This document shows, piece by piece, positions 1-10,273 of a DNA stretch of 64,000 nucleotides (position 1 is its first letter; each line of letters opens with the position of its first letter). The stretch covers positions 124,001 through 188,000 of the forward strand of contig NZ_JAIBOA010000011.1 of assembly GCF_019458805.1 (NCBI RefSeq), in the 5' to 3' direction. The position numbers and the translations under genes were made by a program. Below the pieces are notes generated by a model, which saw only the letters and a list, made by a program, of their open reading frames with translations, was not told the origin of the DNA and did not search any database. The stretch is from Actinomadura parmotrematis. Its GTDB lineage: Bacteria; Actinomycetota; Actinomycetes; Streptosporangiales; Streptosporangiaceae.

Positions 1-2
1 TT

Positions 3-3000
3 CGTGGCTGGGCCGCATGGACGGCGCGCTCGCGCCTGTTCCGCGTGCTCGTCGCCCTTGCTGTGGTGACACCACTCATCGGAGTCGGTCACTGGGTGTT
101 GGCAGGTCATGCCCGCCCGCCGGCAGCCAAGGGCGTCGCGGTCAAGGGAGTGCACGACGTGCACTTCGAGAAGACGGCGACCGCGAAGCAGCCTCCGTCC
201 GTCAAGCCTCCGAAGGAGACCTGGCCTGCGGTCACGACCGCCGACGTCTCCCTCGACCCGGCCAAATTGAGCGTCCGCAACCCCGGCGCGGGCCAGGCAC
301 CCGCCAAGGGCACGCCGGTGTGGGTGCAACCCGTCAAATCCCCGTCCGGCGCCTACACCGGCCCGGCGAAGGTGACGGTCAAGACCGCCGCCCGTGACAC
401 AGCCAAGCGCCTCAACATCACCGGCCTGGTCTTCACCGCCACCCCCCACGGCGGCACTCCTGTCACCAAGGGCGCGGGCCCGGTGCGCATCGGCGTCGAC
501 TACAACTGGCTGACCGCCTACTACGGTCGCAACTGGGCGACGAGCCTGCACATGGTGCAGCTCCCGGCTTGCGCGCTCACCTCGCCCGACAAGACCGAGT
601 GTCGGACCCAGACGTCCCTTCCAGGTGCCGGGATCTACGTCAAGGGCCAGGACGTCTACGCCCAGCCGACCGCTCTTTCGGTGAACGGCACGGCTACTGT
701 CCTCGCCGTCACCAGCGGCACCGGCCCTAATGGCACAACCACGGGCGGCGCCGACGGCGGCGCCGCCGGCTCCAGCAACTCGACTGACCTCAAGCCGTCA
801 GGCTCCTGGACGGCGGGCGGCTCGAGAGGGTCGTTCACTTACAGCTACCCGATCCCAGTGCCGTCGGTGGCCACTGTCCTGGCGCCCCAATTGGGGCTGA
901 ACTATGACTCGGGCAGCGTCGACGGACAGACATCGGCGACCTCCTCACAAGCCAACTGGCTGGGAGACGGTTGGAGCACCCCGAACTCCTTCATCGAGCA
1001 GACCTTCGCCGGTTGCGCGGACAAGCCGGAGGGGGCTGCTGCTCCCAAGAAGATCGGTGACCTGTGCTACGACGGGCCGATCCTGTCGATGTCGCTGAAC
1101 GGACGCACCGTCGACATCATCGCTCAGAACGGGAAGTACACCACCTCGGACGCCAGCGGCGAGAAGGTGGAGCGCGTCACCAACGCCAACAACGGCACCG
1201 GCGCCGACAACAAGGACTTCTGGAGAATCACCGGCCGGGACGGCACCCAGTACTACTTCGGCCGTAACCAGCTTCCCGGGTGGACCTCAGGCAAGCAGGC
1301 GACCAATTCGGTGGACTGGGAACCGGTGTTCTCAGCCCATCAGCCCAACGGCACCACCTACACCGACCCCTGCTGGAAGTCCGAGGGATTCGACAAGTCG
1401 GTCTGCAAGACCGCTTACCGCTGGCACTTGGACTACGTCGTGGACGTCCGCGGCAACGCGACGTCGTACTACTACAAGCAGGCCACGAACTCGTACACCC
1501 AGAACGCGCCTCTGACCACCACCGATCCGGCGACCATCAAGGCCAATGCCGACTACGTCCGCGACTCCTACCTCGACCACATCGACTACGGCTTCCGTGA
1601 CGGCCAAGCCTACAGCGTCAACTCCGGTCACGCACCGGCTCAGGTGATCTTCAAGTCGTCGCCGCGCTGCCTGTCGGGGAGCTGCGATTTCCCGACCGGG
1701 ACGAGCCGTAACGGCTACTTGGACACGCCCAACGACCTGATCTGCAAGGTCGGGGACCGCTGCCTGGTGAGCGCTCCCACGCACTGGTCCACCGTCCGTC
1801 TCACCGGGATCGCCACCCAACAGTGGGACGGCAGCGCCTATGCGCCGGTGGACTCCTGGACCTTCACCCAGACGATGCCCGACCCCAACGATGGCGCGGA
1901 CCCCACATTGTGGCTGTCGAGCATCAGCCGCAAGGGCGCGGACACTGCCGGCGGAGGAAGCGCCGTCACCTTGCCGGACGTGACGTTCGAGCCGCAGACA
2001 CTGCCGAACCGCGTCGACGCCGGCACCGACGGGAACGGCCCGCTCAACCGGATGCGGCTCCTGTCGATCACGACCGAGACGGGCTCGGTCATCGGCGTCA
2101 ACTACTTTCAGGCCAATCCGTGCCCGACGCCGTCCAGCATCGACCCGGCCAAGAACACCACGTCCTGCTTCCCCGTGTACTGGACTCCGCCGTATTCCAG
2201 CAAGCCTTTCCGCGACTGGTTCAACACCTATCAGGTCAAGTCCGTCACCCAGACCAGCGCGATCGGCACCGACCCCACCGGTAGATCACCGGCGACCTAC
2301 ACGGGCTACTCGTACCTGGGCGGCGGTGCCTGGCACTTCGACACCAACGAGGTCGTCAAGCCCAAGTACCGCACCTACGGGCAGTGGCGCGGCTTCGGCA
2401 AGGTGCAGACCTTCATGGGTCAGGGCTCGGATCCGCAAACCGAGTCCGAGACCGTCTACTACCGCGGCATGGCCAACAACAACATCACGAACGCTGCTTT
2501 CGATGACAACGAGGGCGGCTGGTCGGTGGTGGACGCCGACAAGCCCATCACTTTCACCGGCGACTCGTCCATCACCGACTCCCAAGGCAAGGACCATCCC
2601 GACCTCGACAGGCTGGCCGGCAGCCCCCTTGAGACGACCACTTACAACTGGGCCGGCGGCAACGACAACATCACCGGCTCCACGATCAATTCGTACTGGG
2701 TCTCCCCGGCCATCGCCTCCCGCCCCAGGAACGCCCTGCCCGACCTGACGGTGAACGCCACCGGTCAGGTGGAGACGTGGACACGGCAGAAGGTGTCGGG
2801 CACTCCCGGCTGGCGGATCACTGAGACAGACACGGCCTACGACACGACAGCTACGTCGCCGACCTTCGGGATGCCGGTACGGGTCTACGAGCACGGCGAC
2901 ACCTCTCGCACCGATCAACGCAAGTGCACCACGACGAGCTACGCCCCTTACAACTCGGGCAATAATCTCGCCGGCCTGCCGGCAGAGGTCGTCACGATCG

Positions 3001-6000
3001 CCAAGGCCTGTGGTGGAGCCAACCCTGACGGTGCCAGCGTGCCGGCCTCCGGGCAGGTGAACGCGCTCACCGCGCCCTCGTCCTACAATGCGGCGACCGA
3101 ACTGGTCTCCGACACCAAGACGATCTACGACGACGACACGCTCGGCCCGAGCCTCCCCACCGACCTTGACCCGGGCAGCACCGGCCACCCGCTAAAGACA
3201 CCGGTCGTCGGCAACGTGACCGAGGTGCGCAAGGCCGACTACGACGTGGCCGCGGGCAAAGTCGTCTGGAAGGTGGCCGCGGCCACCAAGTACGACGACA
3301 GCGGCGTGAGCACGGACACCTGGAACGCCCTTGGGGCGCACACCCACACCGAGAACACCGTCACCGCCGGAGTGGTCACCAAGACGGTCACGACCAACCC
3401 GCTCGGGCAGACGGCCACGATCGTCCTCGATCCGCGCCGCAGCGTCCCGATCTCCACCAGCGATCCCAACAAGATCACGACCAGCAGCACCTATGACGGC
3501 CTCGGGCGGCTGACGGCCGTGTGGAGCAACTCCCGCCCCACCAGCCAGCCCGCGAACGTCAAGTACGGCTACCAGCTCTCCCGCACCGCGGTGTCCGCCG
3601 TCACCACGCAGACCGCGAACGACGCCAACGGGTACAGCCTCTCCACCGCCCTTTACGACGCGATGCTGCGGCCCGTCCAGACGCAGAGTCCCACTCCGCA
3701 GGGCGGGCGGCTGCTCACCAACACCTTCTACGACACCCATGGCTGGACGTGGAAGAGCAATGCCGCCTACTGGGACTCGGGCGCGACTCCCAACAACACC
3801 TTGGCCGCCGCCGAGGATTCCAAGATCCCCAGTCAGATCGTGACGACCTTCGACGGTGCCGGACGCCCCATCCTGGCCACCTCGTACTACCAGTCGCAGG
3901 TGAGAGAGCAGACGGCGACTGCCTACTACGGGGACAAGACCATAACCGTGCCGCCTCCCGGCGGCGTCGCCACGCAGTCGGTCACCGACGCGCTCGGACG
4001 TTCGATCGAAGCGGACAATTACACCTCACGTCCCAACGTCACTATCAATCCCGGCACCGGCCCGGCCGCGATTCCCTCGGTGACCATCAGCGGCGGCAGC
4101 ACGACCGCGTCCAACGGCAAGACGCAGGGCGTCACCTACGGCTATGACGCCCGCGGCAACCAGACCGACATCAAGAACCTTGCTTCAGGAGACGTCTGGC
4201 ACTCCGACTACGGCACGCTGGGCCAGGTCCTCACGAAGACCGATCCTGATGCGGGCAAGACCAGCACCAGCTATGACCTGCTCGGCCGCATCGTCCAGTC
4301 GACCGACGGTAACGGTGCCACGACTTCCTACACCTATGACGTCGTCGACCGCCGTACGGGCAGCTATCACGGTGCCGCCCCGACGAGCGGCCAGCCGGAC
4401 GCGACCAAGCAGATCGCGTCCTGGACGTACGACAACCTGAAGCCGGACGGCAGCGCCGACATCGCCGGATTGACCAACCCGATCGGCCACCTGACCTCCT
4501 CCACACGCTACGACGTCAACGGCAGCGCCACCGTCGGTGGCCTCACCGGTAAGCAGCGCGGATACACCACCCATGTGACCGACGGCTTCACCGTTTTCGG
4601 AGATCCGCTGGGAAGCACCACGACCCTCCCTGCTTCGGAGGGGGCGCTCAAGGGCGATCACACGGTGTACTACGACTACACCGACCGTGCGGGCCTCCTG
4701 CTGGACGCCTACTACAACGCGGACGGGCCGCTGCCCGAGGAGCAGGTCGACTACGGCTGGAAGACCGCCGGCGGCCTCGATCTGCAGTCCGGCAGCAACG
4801 GCCTTGGCGGCTATGCGAGTGATGTGACCTATTCGGCCTACAGCCAGGTCACGCAGGTCAAGTCCGGGGCGTCCAGCAAACCCGCCTACCTCTCGCTGCA
4901 CTATGACGAGCACACCGGGCGGTTGGACGACCAGCAGTTCACCTACTCTGACCGCTCCTCCGTCCCGATCGATCAGAACCTGTACTCCTACGATCTCGCC
5001 GGCAACCCGACCAAGCAGATCAATGTCCGCCAGGGCAGCCAGCGCGAGACCCAGTGCTTTGGATACGACAGCCTCGACCGGCTGACCCAGGCATGGACGG
5101 GCACCGACGACTGCAAGGCCGATCCGGCGAGCAACGGTGGCGCCACTGTCGGATCCGGCATCGCGAACGGTGCGTACTGGACCAGCTGGACGTTCGATCC
5201 CCTCGGCCAGCGCCAGAAGCAGACCGACCACGGGGTCGGCGGCACCGGTGACATGGTCACGAGCTATACCTACGCCGGCAGTGGCAATGCGCAGCCGCAC
5301 ACGCTGACGTCCCTGACCAAGACCACTGCGGCGACACCGGGGGCAACGCCGGTCACCGTGCAGACGCAGTCGTTCGGCTACGACAAGGTCGGCAACCTTA
5401 ACCAGCGCTCCACCATCACCAACCCCAACCAGCCGAACAGCACGACGGACAGCCGCACGCTCGGCTGGGACGACCAAGGAGAACTGTCCACCGTCACCAC
5501 TTCTCAAGGTGGCGTCTCCTATCTGTACGGCCCTGACGGCCAGCTTCTGCTCCAGAAAGACGCCTCCGCCAAGGTCACGACGCTTTACCTACCGGGCGAA
5601 CAACTCAGTCTGAACACGGCCACCGGGATTTTGAGCGGCGTTCGCTACTACCCCCAGCCCGGAGGCGTCACCGCCGTGCGCGCCGTCGATGCCGGCGGAA
5701 TCCAGAAGGTCTCCTTCACGACCTCCGACCCGCACGGCACCGGAACCTTCAACATCGATAAGGACTGGGCCCAGCCCGTCTGGAAGCAGAGCACCCCCTA
5801 CGGGGACAGCCGCGGAACCAAGCCGTCCTCGTGGCCGGACAACCACGGCTTCCTGGACAAGGTCGAAGACCAGACCACCGGCCTGGTCAACGTCGGAGCC
5901 CGCTGGTACGACCCCACTCTCGGCCGCTTTATCAGCGTGGACCCGATTTTGTCCGCCACGGGACAACAGCAACAGAATGGCTACACCTACGCGGACTCGA

Positions 6001-7370
6001 ATCCTGTGACCTCCAGTGACCCCAGCGGATTGTGCCCCATCGACCGCTGCGGTGGCGGCATCGTCAACGTCGGACATGACAAGCCCGCTAAGGGCGGCTG
6101 CGGCCTCGACTGCGGTCGTCCAGGAATTCGTAATCCAACTCGCGATGCTATCCGAAATGTTATATCGGATTTGGGTGACCCGCGGAAAAGGGATAATGGA
6201 AATCCGCCTGGTCCGATAGTTGCAGATCCGGTTGTGATTCTTTCAGGATTGTCCGGGTTTCGGCATCGGCAAGAAGTAAGTGCATCTGTCAAGGCTTATG
6301 GATTCGGCCTCGATACGAGTCAGGGCCCTGATCTGGGTAATCCGCTCGATACTAAGGACAGCTCATTCGTCAATTTTTTCAATGCACTCATCGGTGATGC
6401 GATGTACGAGTGTTCTACTGGTAGCAACCGGTGGCGTGCTTGCCTGATGGTGATAGCCACAGTGATATCTTTTGCAGGGGGAGGAAAAGGCGCCGAGGCG
6501 GGTGAAGGCATCACGATCCGTGGAGGAAAGCTTTCATCGGGAGGGCTCCGCGGAGCTAAATGCAGTTTTCTACCAGAAACACCAGTGCTCTTGCCTGACG
6601 GAAAAAGCAAATCAATAAAGGAAGTCAAAAAGGGAGAGCTAGTAGCGAATACGGTTCCTGGAGATATCGCCCCAGCGCAACGGCACCGAGTATCAGGCGT
6701 GGCGGTCACACCTCGTGATACCCGTTTTACCAAGGTCACTATAGCGACCAAGCATGGACCGCAGAGCGTCACGGGCACGAGTAGCCATCTGTATTGGGAC
6801 GCAACAAAGAATGCATGGACTGCAGCGGACCAGCTTAAGGCAGGCGATTTCCTACAGGGCATGAATGGACGCCTTGTAAAAATCATTTCTCTTCAAGAAT
6901 TGGATTTTCCCGCACGCACTTACAATCTGGCTGTTGAGCAGCTTCATACTTATTATGTACTGGCCGGAAAAGTTTCCATTCTTGTTCATAACTGCCCAGA
7001 CTTGGTTGCAGACGACGCCCATTTTCCGGCTGCGCATACACTCAATGAGCATGTCAATGTGACAGATCAAGACTTGATCAACATGGCGCGGCAAAGCGGC
7101 ATTAAATCGCGCTTCACTGATCTCCAGACTGCTCAACAGGTGGTCGATTACGGCATAGCGGACAATCAACGGCGTATTGCGACGTGGCTTCGCCGGGGAG
7201 GAGTGGGTCCTCTGGAAATCAAAGGTAGGTTCGGCGCCAATAATTCTATTGGCGTGAGAGCCGATGCGGATGGAGCGATCACTCCAACTAGTAATGCTTA
7301 CACGATAATTCTTCAGCGCGCAGCTGGTCATCCGGGTGGGTATTATGTATCCACCGCATATCCAAGATGA
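3..7370 (+). CDS. RHS-repeat polymorphic toxin with Hint domain and RNase A-like C-terminal toxin (5' partial)
   Basis: Giant secreted RHS/YD-repeat protein. The frame is open to the left edge. A GTG at 45 is possible, but the codons before it give a basic stretch (RSRLFR) leading into a hydrophobic core (VLVALAVVTPLIG), so the true start and signal peptide probably lie upstream of the window. Residues (GTG 45 = 1) ~1100-1970 carry many YD repeats such as YDLLGRIV and YTYDVVDR. The RHS core motif GARWYDPTLGRFISVDP and the closing DPSGLCP follow near residue 1970. A Hint (intein-like) pretoxin domain starts at Cys ~2173 and ends with V-H-N-C at ~2316. The last ~125 residues resemble the bacterial RNase A-like (CdiA-CT) fold: AHTLNEHV near its start and S-T-A-Y-P at the end. 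Base composition falls sharply after ~6120, typical of exchangeable toxin tips. Likely contact-dependent competition toxin; the enzymatic class is inferred from motif recall. Confidence 0.88.
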   Translation, partial: RGWAAWTARSRLFRVLVALAVVTPLIGVGHWVLAGHARPPAAKGVAVKGVHDVHFEKTATAKQPPSVKPPKETWPAVTTADVSLDPAKLSVRNPGAGQAPAKGTPVWVQPVKSPSGAYTGPAKVTVKTAARDTAKRLNITGLVFTATPHGGTPVTKGAGPVRIGVDYNWLTAYYGRNWATSLHMVQLPACALTSPDKTECRTQTSLPGAGIYVKGQDVYAQPTALSVNGTATVLAVTSGTGPNGTTTGGADGGAAGSSNSTDLKPSGSWTAGGSRGSFTYSYPIPVPSVATVLAPQLGLNYDSGSVDGQTSATSSQANWLGDGWSTPNSFIEQTFAGCADKPEGAAAPKKIGDLCYDGPILSMSLNGRTVDIIAQNGKYTTSDASGEKVERVTNANNGTGADNKDFWRITGRDGTQYYFGRNQLPGWTSGKQATNSVDWEPVFSAHQPNGTTYTDPCWKSEGFDKSVCKTAYRWHLDYVVDVRGNATSYYYKQATNSYTQNAPLTTTDPATIKANADYVRDSYLDHIDYGFRDGQAYSVNSGHAPAQVIFKSSPRCLSGSCDFPTGTSRNGYLDTPNDLICKVGDRCLVSAPTHWSTVRLTGIATQQWDGSAYAPVDSWTFTQTMPDPNDGADPTLWLSSISRKGADTAGGGSAVTLPDVTFEPQTLPNRVDAGTDGNGPLNRMRLLSITTETGSVIGVNYFQANPCPTPSSIDPAKNTTSCFPVYWTPPYSSKPFRDWFNTYQVKSVTQTSAIGTDPTGRSPATYTGYSYLGGGAWHFDTNEVVKPKYRTYGQWRGFGKVQTFMGQGSDPQTESETVYYRGMANNNITNAAFDDNEGGWSVVDADKPITFTGDSSITDSQGKDHPDLDRLAGSPLETTTYNWAGGNDNITGSTINSYWVSPAIASRPRNALPDLTVNATGQVETWTRQKVSGTPGWRITETDTAYDTTATSPTFGMPVRVYEHGDTSRTDQRKCTTTSYAPYNSGNNLAGLPAEVVTIAKACGGANPDGASVPASGQVNALTAPSSYNAATELVSDTKTIYDDDTLGPSLPTDLDPGSTGHPLKTPVVGNVTEVRKADYDVAAGKVVWKVAAATKYDDSGVSTDTWNALGAHTHTENTVTAGVVTKTVTTNPLGQTATIVLDPRRSVPISTSDPNKITTSSTYDGLGRLTAVWSNSRPTSQPANVKYGYQLSRTAVSAVTTQTANDANGYSLSTALYDAMLRPVQTQSPTPQGGRLLTNTFYDTHGWTWKSNAAYWDSGATPNNTLAAAEDSKIPSQIVTTFDGAGRPILATSYYQSQVREQTATAYYGDKTITVPPPGGVATQSVTDALGRSIEADNYTSRPNVTINPGTGPAAIPSVTISGGSTTASNGKTQGVTYGYDARGNQTDIKNLASGDVWHSDYGTLGQVLTKTDPDAGKTSTSYDLLGRIVQSTDGNGATTSYTYDVVDRRTGSYHGAAPTSGQPDATKQIASWTYDNLKPDGSADIAGLTNPIGHLTSSTRYDVNGSATVGGLTGKQRGYTTHVTDGFTVFGDPLGSTTTLPASEGALKGDHTVYYDYTDRAGLLLDAYYNADGPLPEEQVDYGWKTAGGLDLQSGSNGLGGYASDVTYSAYSQVTQVKSGASSKPAYLSLHYDEHTGRLDDQQFTYSDRSSVPIDQNLYSYDLAGNPTKQINVRQGSQRETQCFGYDSLDRLTQAWTGTDDCKADPASNGGATVGSGIANGAYWTSWTFDPLGQRQKQTDHGVGGTGDMVTSYTYAGSGNAQPHTLTSLTKTTAATPGATPVTVQTQSFGYDKVGNLNQRSTITNPNQPNSTTDSRTLGWDDQGELSTVTTSQGGVSYLYGPDGQLLLQKDASAKVTTLYLPGEQLSLNTATGILSGVRYYPQPGGVTAVRAVDAGGIQKVSFTTSDPHGTGTFNIDKDWAQPVWKQSTPYGDSRGTKPSSWPDNHGFLDKVEDQTTGLVNVGARWYDPTLGRFISVDPILSATGQQQQNGYTYADSNPVTSSDPSGLCPIDRCGGGIVNVGHDKPAKGGCGLDCGRPGIRNPTRDAIRNVISDLGDPRKRDNGNPPGPIVADPVVILSGLSGFRHRQEVSASVKAYGFGLDTSQGPDLGNPLDTKDSSFVNFFNALIGDAMYECSTGSNRWRACLMVIATVISFAGGGKGAEAGEGITIRGGKLSSGGLRGAKCSFLPETPVLLPDGKSKSIKEVKKGELVANTVPGDIAPAQRHRVSGVAVTPRDTRFTKVTIATKHGPQSVTGTSSHLYWDATKNAWTAADQLKAGDFLQGMNGRLVKIISLQELDFPARTYNLAVEQLHTYYVLAGKVSILVHNCPDLVADDAHFPAAHTLNEHVNVTDQDLINMARQSGIKSRFTDLQTAQQVVDYGIADNQRRIATWLRRGGVGPLEIKGRFGANNSIGVRADADGAITPTSNAYTIILQRAAGHPGGYYVSTAYPR

Positions 7371-8001
7371 GGGAAGTGTGTCAATTAGATTTACGGATGA
7401 TGATTTCGGAATTACGCACCTGGCTTCGTTCTTTCACCAGGATTGGAAATCTTCAGGAAGTGCTCGAAGCATAGTTGTCGATTATGTAGAACAAATGCCA
7501 GAAACATATATATTGGCACTTGCCAATGATGCACTCAAGCTGGTTTCTAGGGGGGACGAAAATACAGTATCCATTCTATGGGAATGTGCTACTGGATCTA
7601 ATCATAGCCTACGTTCTGCAAATGAAACGGGTCTAATATGGTTCCAGTATATAATACATATATGCGAAGTAAAAATAGACAATCCTGATATTATTAATGT
7701 CGGTAATAATTTTAGCAATCTCCGGACAAATATCATAAAGGAAATCGATAGCGTCGAATCTGCTCTTGTTTCTCTGGTCGAGAGAAATTTCACTACGGGC
7801 GTGCCTGGTGCGGTCTCGGCTTTGAAAAATTGTGCATTGAATATAAGTCCAGAGCTTGCCTTTAGGGTGCTATTGCGTGTTCTTATGGAGTATTCTATAG
7901 ATTTAAATTCATTCCAGTATGGGCGATTGTTGAATCTTGGGAGAGAATTTGATTATGGAGAATTTGTCGTATCTCGCCTCTCTTTCCTGGTTGTCGAGTA
8001 G
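7345..8001 (+). CDS. Probable immunity protein of the RHS RNase A-like toxin
   Basis: A ~219-residue soluble acidic protein encoded directly after, and overlapping, the toxin gene. The frame permits starts at GTG 7336, ATG 7345 (overlapping the toxin stop by 26 bp) or GTG 7378; the sequence from 7378 (VSIRFTDDDFGITHL) looks like the conserved N-terminus, with a purine-rich GAGGGAA just before it. The remainder is alpha-helical, with no signal peptide or membrane segment. It is markedly AT-rich compared with the chromosome, like the toxin tip, so the pair was probably acquired together. The immunity role rests on position and composition and on a resemblance to CdiI-type immunity proteins paired with RNase A-like toxins; the exact family is not certain. 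Confidence 0.7.
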   Translation: MYPPHIQDEGSVSIRFTDDDFGITHLASFFHQDWKSSGSARSIVVDYVEQMPETYILALANDALKLVSRGDENTVSILWECATGSNHSLRSANETGLIWFQYIIHICEVKIDNPDIINVGNNFSNLRTNIIKEIDSVESALVSLVERNFTTGVPGAVSALKNCALNISPELAFRVLLRVLMEYSIDLNSFQYGRLLNLGREFDYGEFVVSRLSFLVVE

Positions 8002-8523
8002 ATCTATCGAGTAAAATGCAGGATTCTATTCCGTCTGGCAAATAAGAGTGAATTCCGTCGCGCCGAGATAGTGTGCGTAAAATTATCGAAAACCTTTTCT
8101 GGCGTCGTTGGGTGTGCTCTGATAGCCGGACGCCTATCGGTTGATCGCTGCGGTTGATCGCGACTCTTCCGCATGTCGCGAAGGTAATCGCAGCGGACGT
8201 CGGCGCGGTTATTTGGTCCGTAGAGTCTTGGATCGATTAACCTTTATGTCTGGTCTCGATTCGTTTGACCGCTACTGATTGCGATAGTTGGAGCGTCGTG
8301 TGTGACGGTGGGCTTTTCGTCCATAATTTTCTGATGGAGTTTGAGATTTACGGCAACGCTTTGAATGGTGGTATCCCGCGCGCCTACCTCGATTGTGCAG
8401 CCCCAGCCTGACTGCGCCAGGGACAAACTCTCTGCAACGGCGGGGAAACCTGAAAAACGAGCAGCGTCTGGATGGCGGAGAGATTTTGCCAGAAGGCGTT
8501 CCGTGGCTGCGTTGGGCAGGAGC
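8002..8523. other. Gene-free stretch after the toxin/immunity pair
   Basis: No convincing coding frame. The first ~400 bases are AT-rich like the immunity gene, then composition returns to the chromosomal level. A 10-bp direct repeat GGTTGATCGC lies at 8139-8148 and 8152-8161. This looks like the decayed end of the acquired toxin cassette; I see no orphan toxin tip or immunity gene. Confidence 0.4.
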
Positions 8524-9402
8524 CTAGACGATGGGGCGGCCGGTGCGGATGCGGCGGCGGACGTCGCGGAGGTAGAGGTTCCAGGGGAACTGGCGGAGGG
8601 GGGCGGGCAGGGCGTTGTTGACGCGGGCCATGAGCCGGACGTGGCGGTCGAAGGCGGCCTGGCGGCGGGCGTTCCAGGGGAGGCCGATCTCCTCGCGGAA
8701 GCGGGGCGGGAGGAAGCCCGCGGTGATGAACTCGTGGAACGGGCCGAAGAGGAGGCCGATGGGCTTCGGGAGGAAGCCCAGGCGGGCGAGCGAGCGCAGG
8801 TAGGCGCGGGATGTCGCGTCCATGCGGACCTTGTCCATGGACGCGGTCCAGTAGTCGTCGAAGGCCGCGCGGTCGGCCGGCCACATGTCGGGGCGGAGCT
8901 GGAGCGTCGTCCCGAAGCGGGCGCCGTGCCGGTAGAACGCCTCGCGCTCGGCGGGGGTGAACGGCCCGACCATGCGCTCGCGGAAGTCCTCCAGGCCCCA
9001 GTACAGGCAGGCGGCGACCCACAGTTGCAGCTCGCGGTCGAAGGCGTTGTAGGGCACCGGTTCGGTGGGCGCGGAGCGGACGTGGCGGTGCGCCCTGTTC
9101 ACCTCGCGGCGCATCGTCTCCTGCTCGGCGGCGGTGCCGAACAGGGCGACCACGATGTAGGAGAGCGTCGTGCGCAGCCGCTTCACCGGGTGCCGGTCGA
9201 CGCGGCCGCTCTCCACCTTGCTCTCCATGACGCCGTAGGCGACCGGCAGCCGCGACAGCTGCATGATGACGTTCGCCGAGGCGATGGAGAGCCCGAAGAC
9301 GCTGATGGACCCGCTCACCAGCGACGCCGTCGCCTTCGTGGAGAGGGCGGGCGCGGGCGGCGCGGTGGGGGCGAGCGGCGCTGAGCCGTCCTCGATGGCC
9401 AT
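8524..9402 (-). CDS. Oxygenase MpaB family (DUF2236) protein
   Basis: A ~292-residue protein of the MpaB/DUF2236 family, the haem-dependent oxygenase-like fold shared with latex clearing protein. The ATG at 9402 is chosen because GGAGGT sits five bases upstream; a GTG at 9420 is less well placed. Family-type features are the helical core with NRAHRHVRS, the stretch around LQLWVAACLYWGLEDF, and the C-terminal PWNLYLRDVRRR. There is no signal peptide, so unlike its neighbour Lcp it should be cytoplasmic. It lies 81 bp downstream of the TetR gene on the same strand, with its own promoter and a candidate operator in the gap. A role alongside Lcp in polyisoprene or oligo-isoprenoid metabolism is inference from this proximity; the substrate is unknown. 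Confidence 0.8.
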   Translation of the reverse strand: MAIEDGSAPLAPTAPPAPALSTKATASLVSGSISVFGLSIASANVIMQLSRLPVAYGVMESKVESGRVDRHPVKRLRTTLSYIVVALFGTAAEQETMRREVNRAHRHVRSAPTEPVPYNAFDRELQLWVAACLYWGLEDFRERMVGPFTPAEREAFYRHGARFGTTLQLRPDMWPADRAAFDDYWTASMDKVRMDATSRAYLRSLARLGFLPKPIGLLFGPFHEFITAGFLPPRFREEIGLPWNARRQAAFDRHVRLMARVNNALPAPLRQFPWNLYLRDVRRRIRTGRPIV

Positions 9403-9445
9403 GGCGGACCTCCGTCGCACGGCAGGGGGATGTGAGGCTCAGGCG

Positions 9446-9474
9446 ATTATCATCGAGTAAGTGTTCACTTGCAA
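9446..9474 (-). promoter_or_regulatory. Promoter with embedded operator for the DUF2236 gene
   Basis: On the minus strand there is a -35 TTGCAA (9469-9474), a 17-bp spacer and a -10 GATAAT (9446-9451). The spacer contains the inverted repeat AAGTG-TT-CACTT (9459-9470), suited to binding of a TetR dimer. It lies between the TetR stop codon and the DUF2236 start codon. Seen directly; repressor identity is inference. Confidence 0.6.
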
Positions 9475-9483
9475 GGGGAAGTG

Positions 9484-10173
9484 TCAGCGCGGCTCGATGC
9501 GGGGCGCGCGCGGTTCCAGCATGGGGACGAGGAAGCGGCGGGCGATCGCGGCCAGCTCCGCCTCGTCGTCGAGGTCGATGAGGTGGCTCGGGATCGCCAG
9601 GAACGAGGCGGAGACCCGCACCATCATCTCCGCCACGATGTCGACGTCCAGCTCGGCGGCCACGGTGCCGGCGTGCTGCTCGGCGCGGAGCTGGCCCGCG
9701 ACGAACCGCCGGACGGTGGCGACCGTCCACCCGCCGTCGCTGACCATGGACGGCACGAGCAGGTCCGGCTCGGTCTCCATCAGCCCGCCGATCAGCGGGT
9801 TGTCACGGATGGCGCGGAGCGAGCTGACGAAGCCGAGCACCACCCGGTCCGCGGCGGTCTCGGCCCGCGCGATCTCCACCAGGAACCGGTCGAAGTAGCG
9901 GCGGAACTCCTGCCGCACCACCTGCTCCACCAGCGCGTCCTTGGTGGAGAACCGCCGGTAGACGGTGATCCGCGAGACGCCGGCGCGGCGGGCCACGTCC
10001 TCCATCGTGGAGCGCTGGATGCCGACCCGGCAGAACTGCTCGTAGGCCGCCTTGAGGATGCGCGCCCGCGTCTCGTCGGTGTCGCCGACCCGCTCGACGG
10101 CGTCGGTGAACGCGCGTTCGAGCAGCGACGCCTCGTCCGAGGGCCCCCCGATAAAGGGCAGCGCAGGTTCCAT
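9484..10173 (-). CDS. TetR/AcrR family transcriptional regulator (LcpR-like by context)
   Basis: A 229-residue TetR-family repressor. The N-terminal helix-turn-helix lies at about residues 33-80: ARILKAAYEQFCRVGIQRST, then VARRAGVSRITVYRRF and KDALVEQVV. The C-terminal helical domain binds an unknown ligand. The ATG at 10173 follows an excellent AGGAGGAG. It is divergent from lcp (170 bp between starts) and upstream of a second MpaB-family oxygenase. TetR regulators adjoining lcp are known to control rubber oxygenase genes in other actinomycetes (for example LcpR in Gordonia), so control of lcp is a reasonable inference. Candidate operators lie on both sides of the gene. Confidence 0.88.
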   Translation of the reverse strand: MEPALPFIGGPSDEASLLERAFTDAVERVGDTDETRARILKAAYEQFCRVGIQRSTMEDVARRAGVSRITVYRRFSTKDALVEQVVRQEFRRYFDRFLVEIARAETAADRVVLGFVSSLRAIRDNPLIGGLMETEPDLLVPSMVSDGGWTVATVRRFVAGQLRAEQHAGTVAAELDVDIVAEMMVRVSASFLAIPSHLIDLDDEAELAAIARRFLVPMLEPRAPRIEPR

Positions 10174-10273
10174 GCTCTCCTCCTGGGATCCGATTCTGCC
10201 CCACCCCGCCGGAGGGTCCGCCGAAATCGGGTCTTGTGATGGGCGCCACGTTGTGCTGTCATAACGGCGATCG

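Noticed and set aside
8365..9384. 339-codon plus-strand frame over the DUF2236 gene
   Set aside because: Antisense to a well-supported oxygenase-family gene with promoter and ribosome-binding site; its own translation is acidic/Ala-Gly-Arg low complexity.
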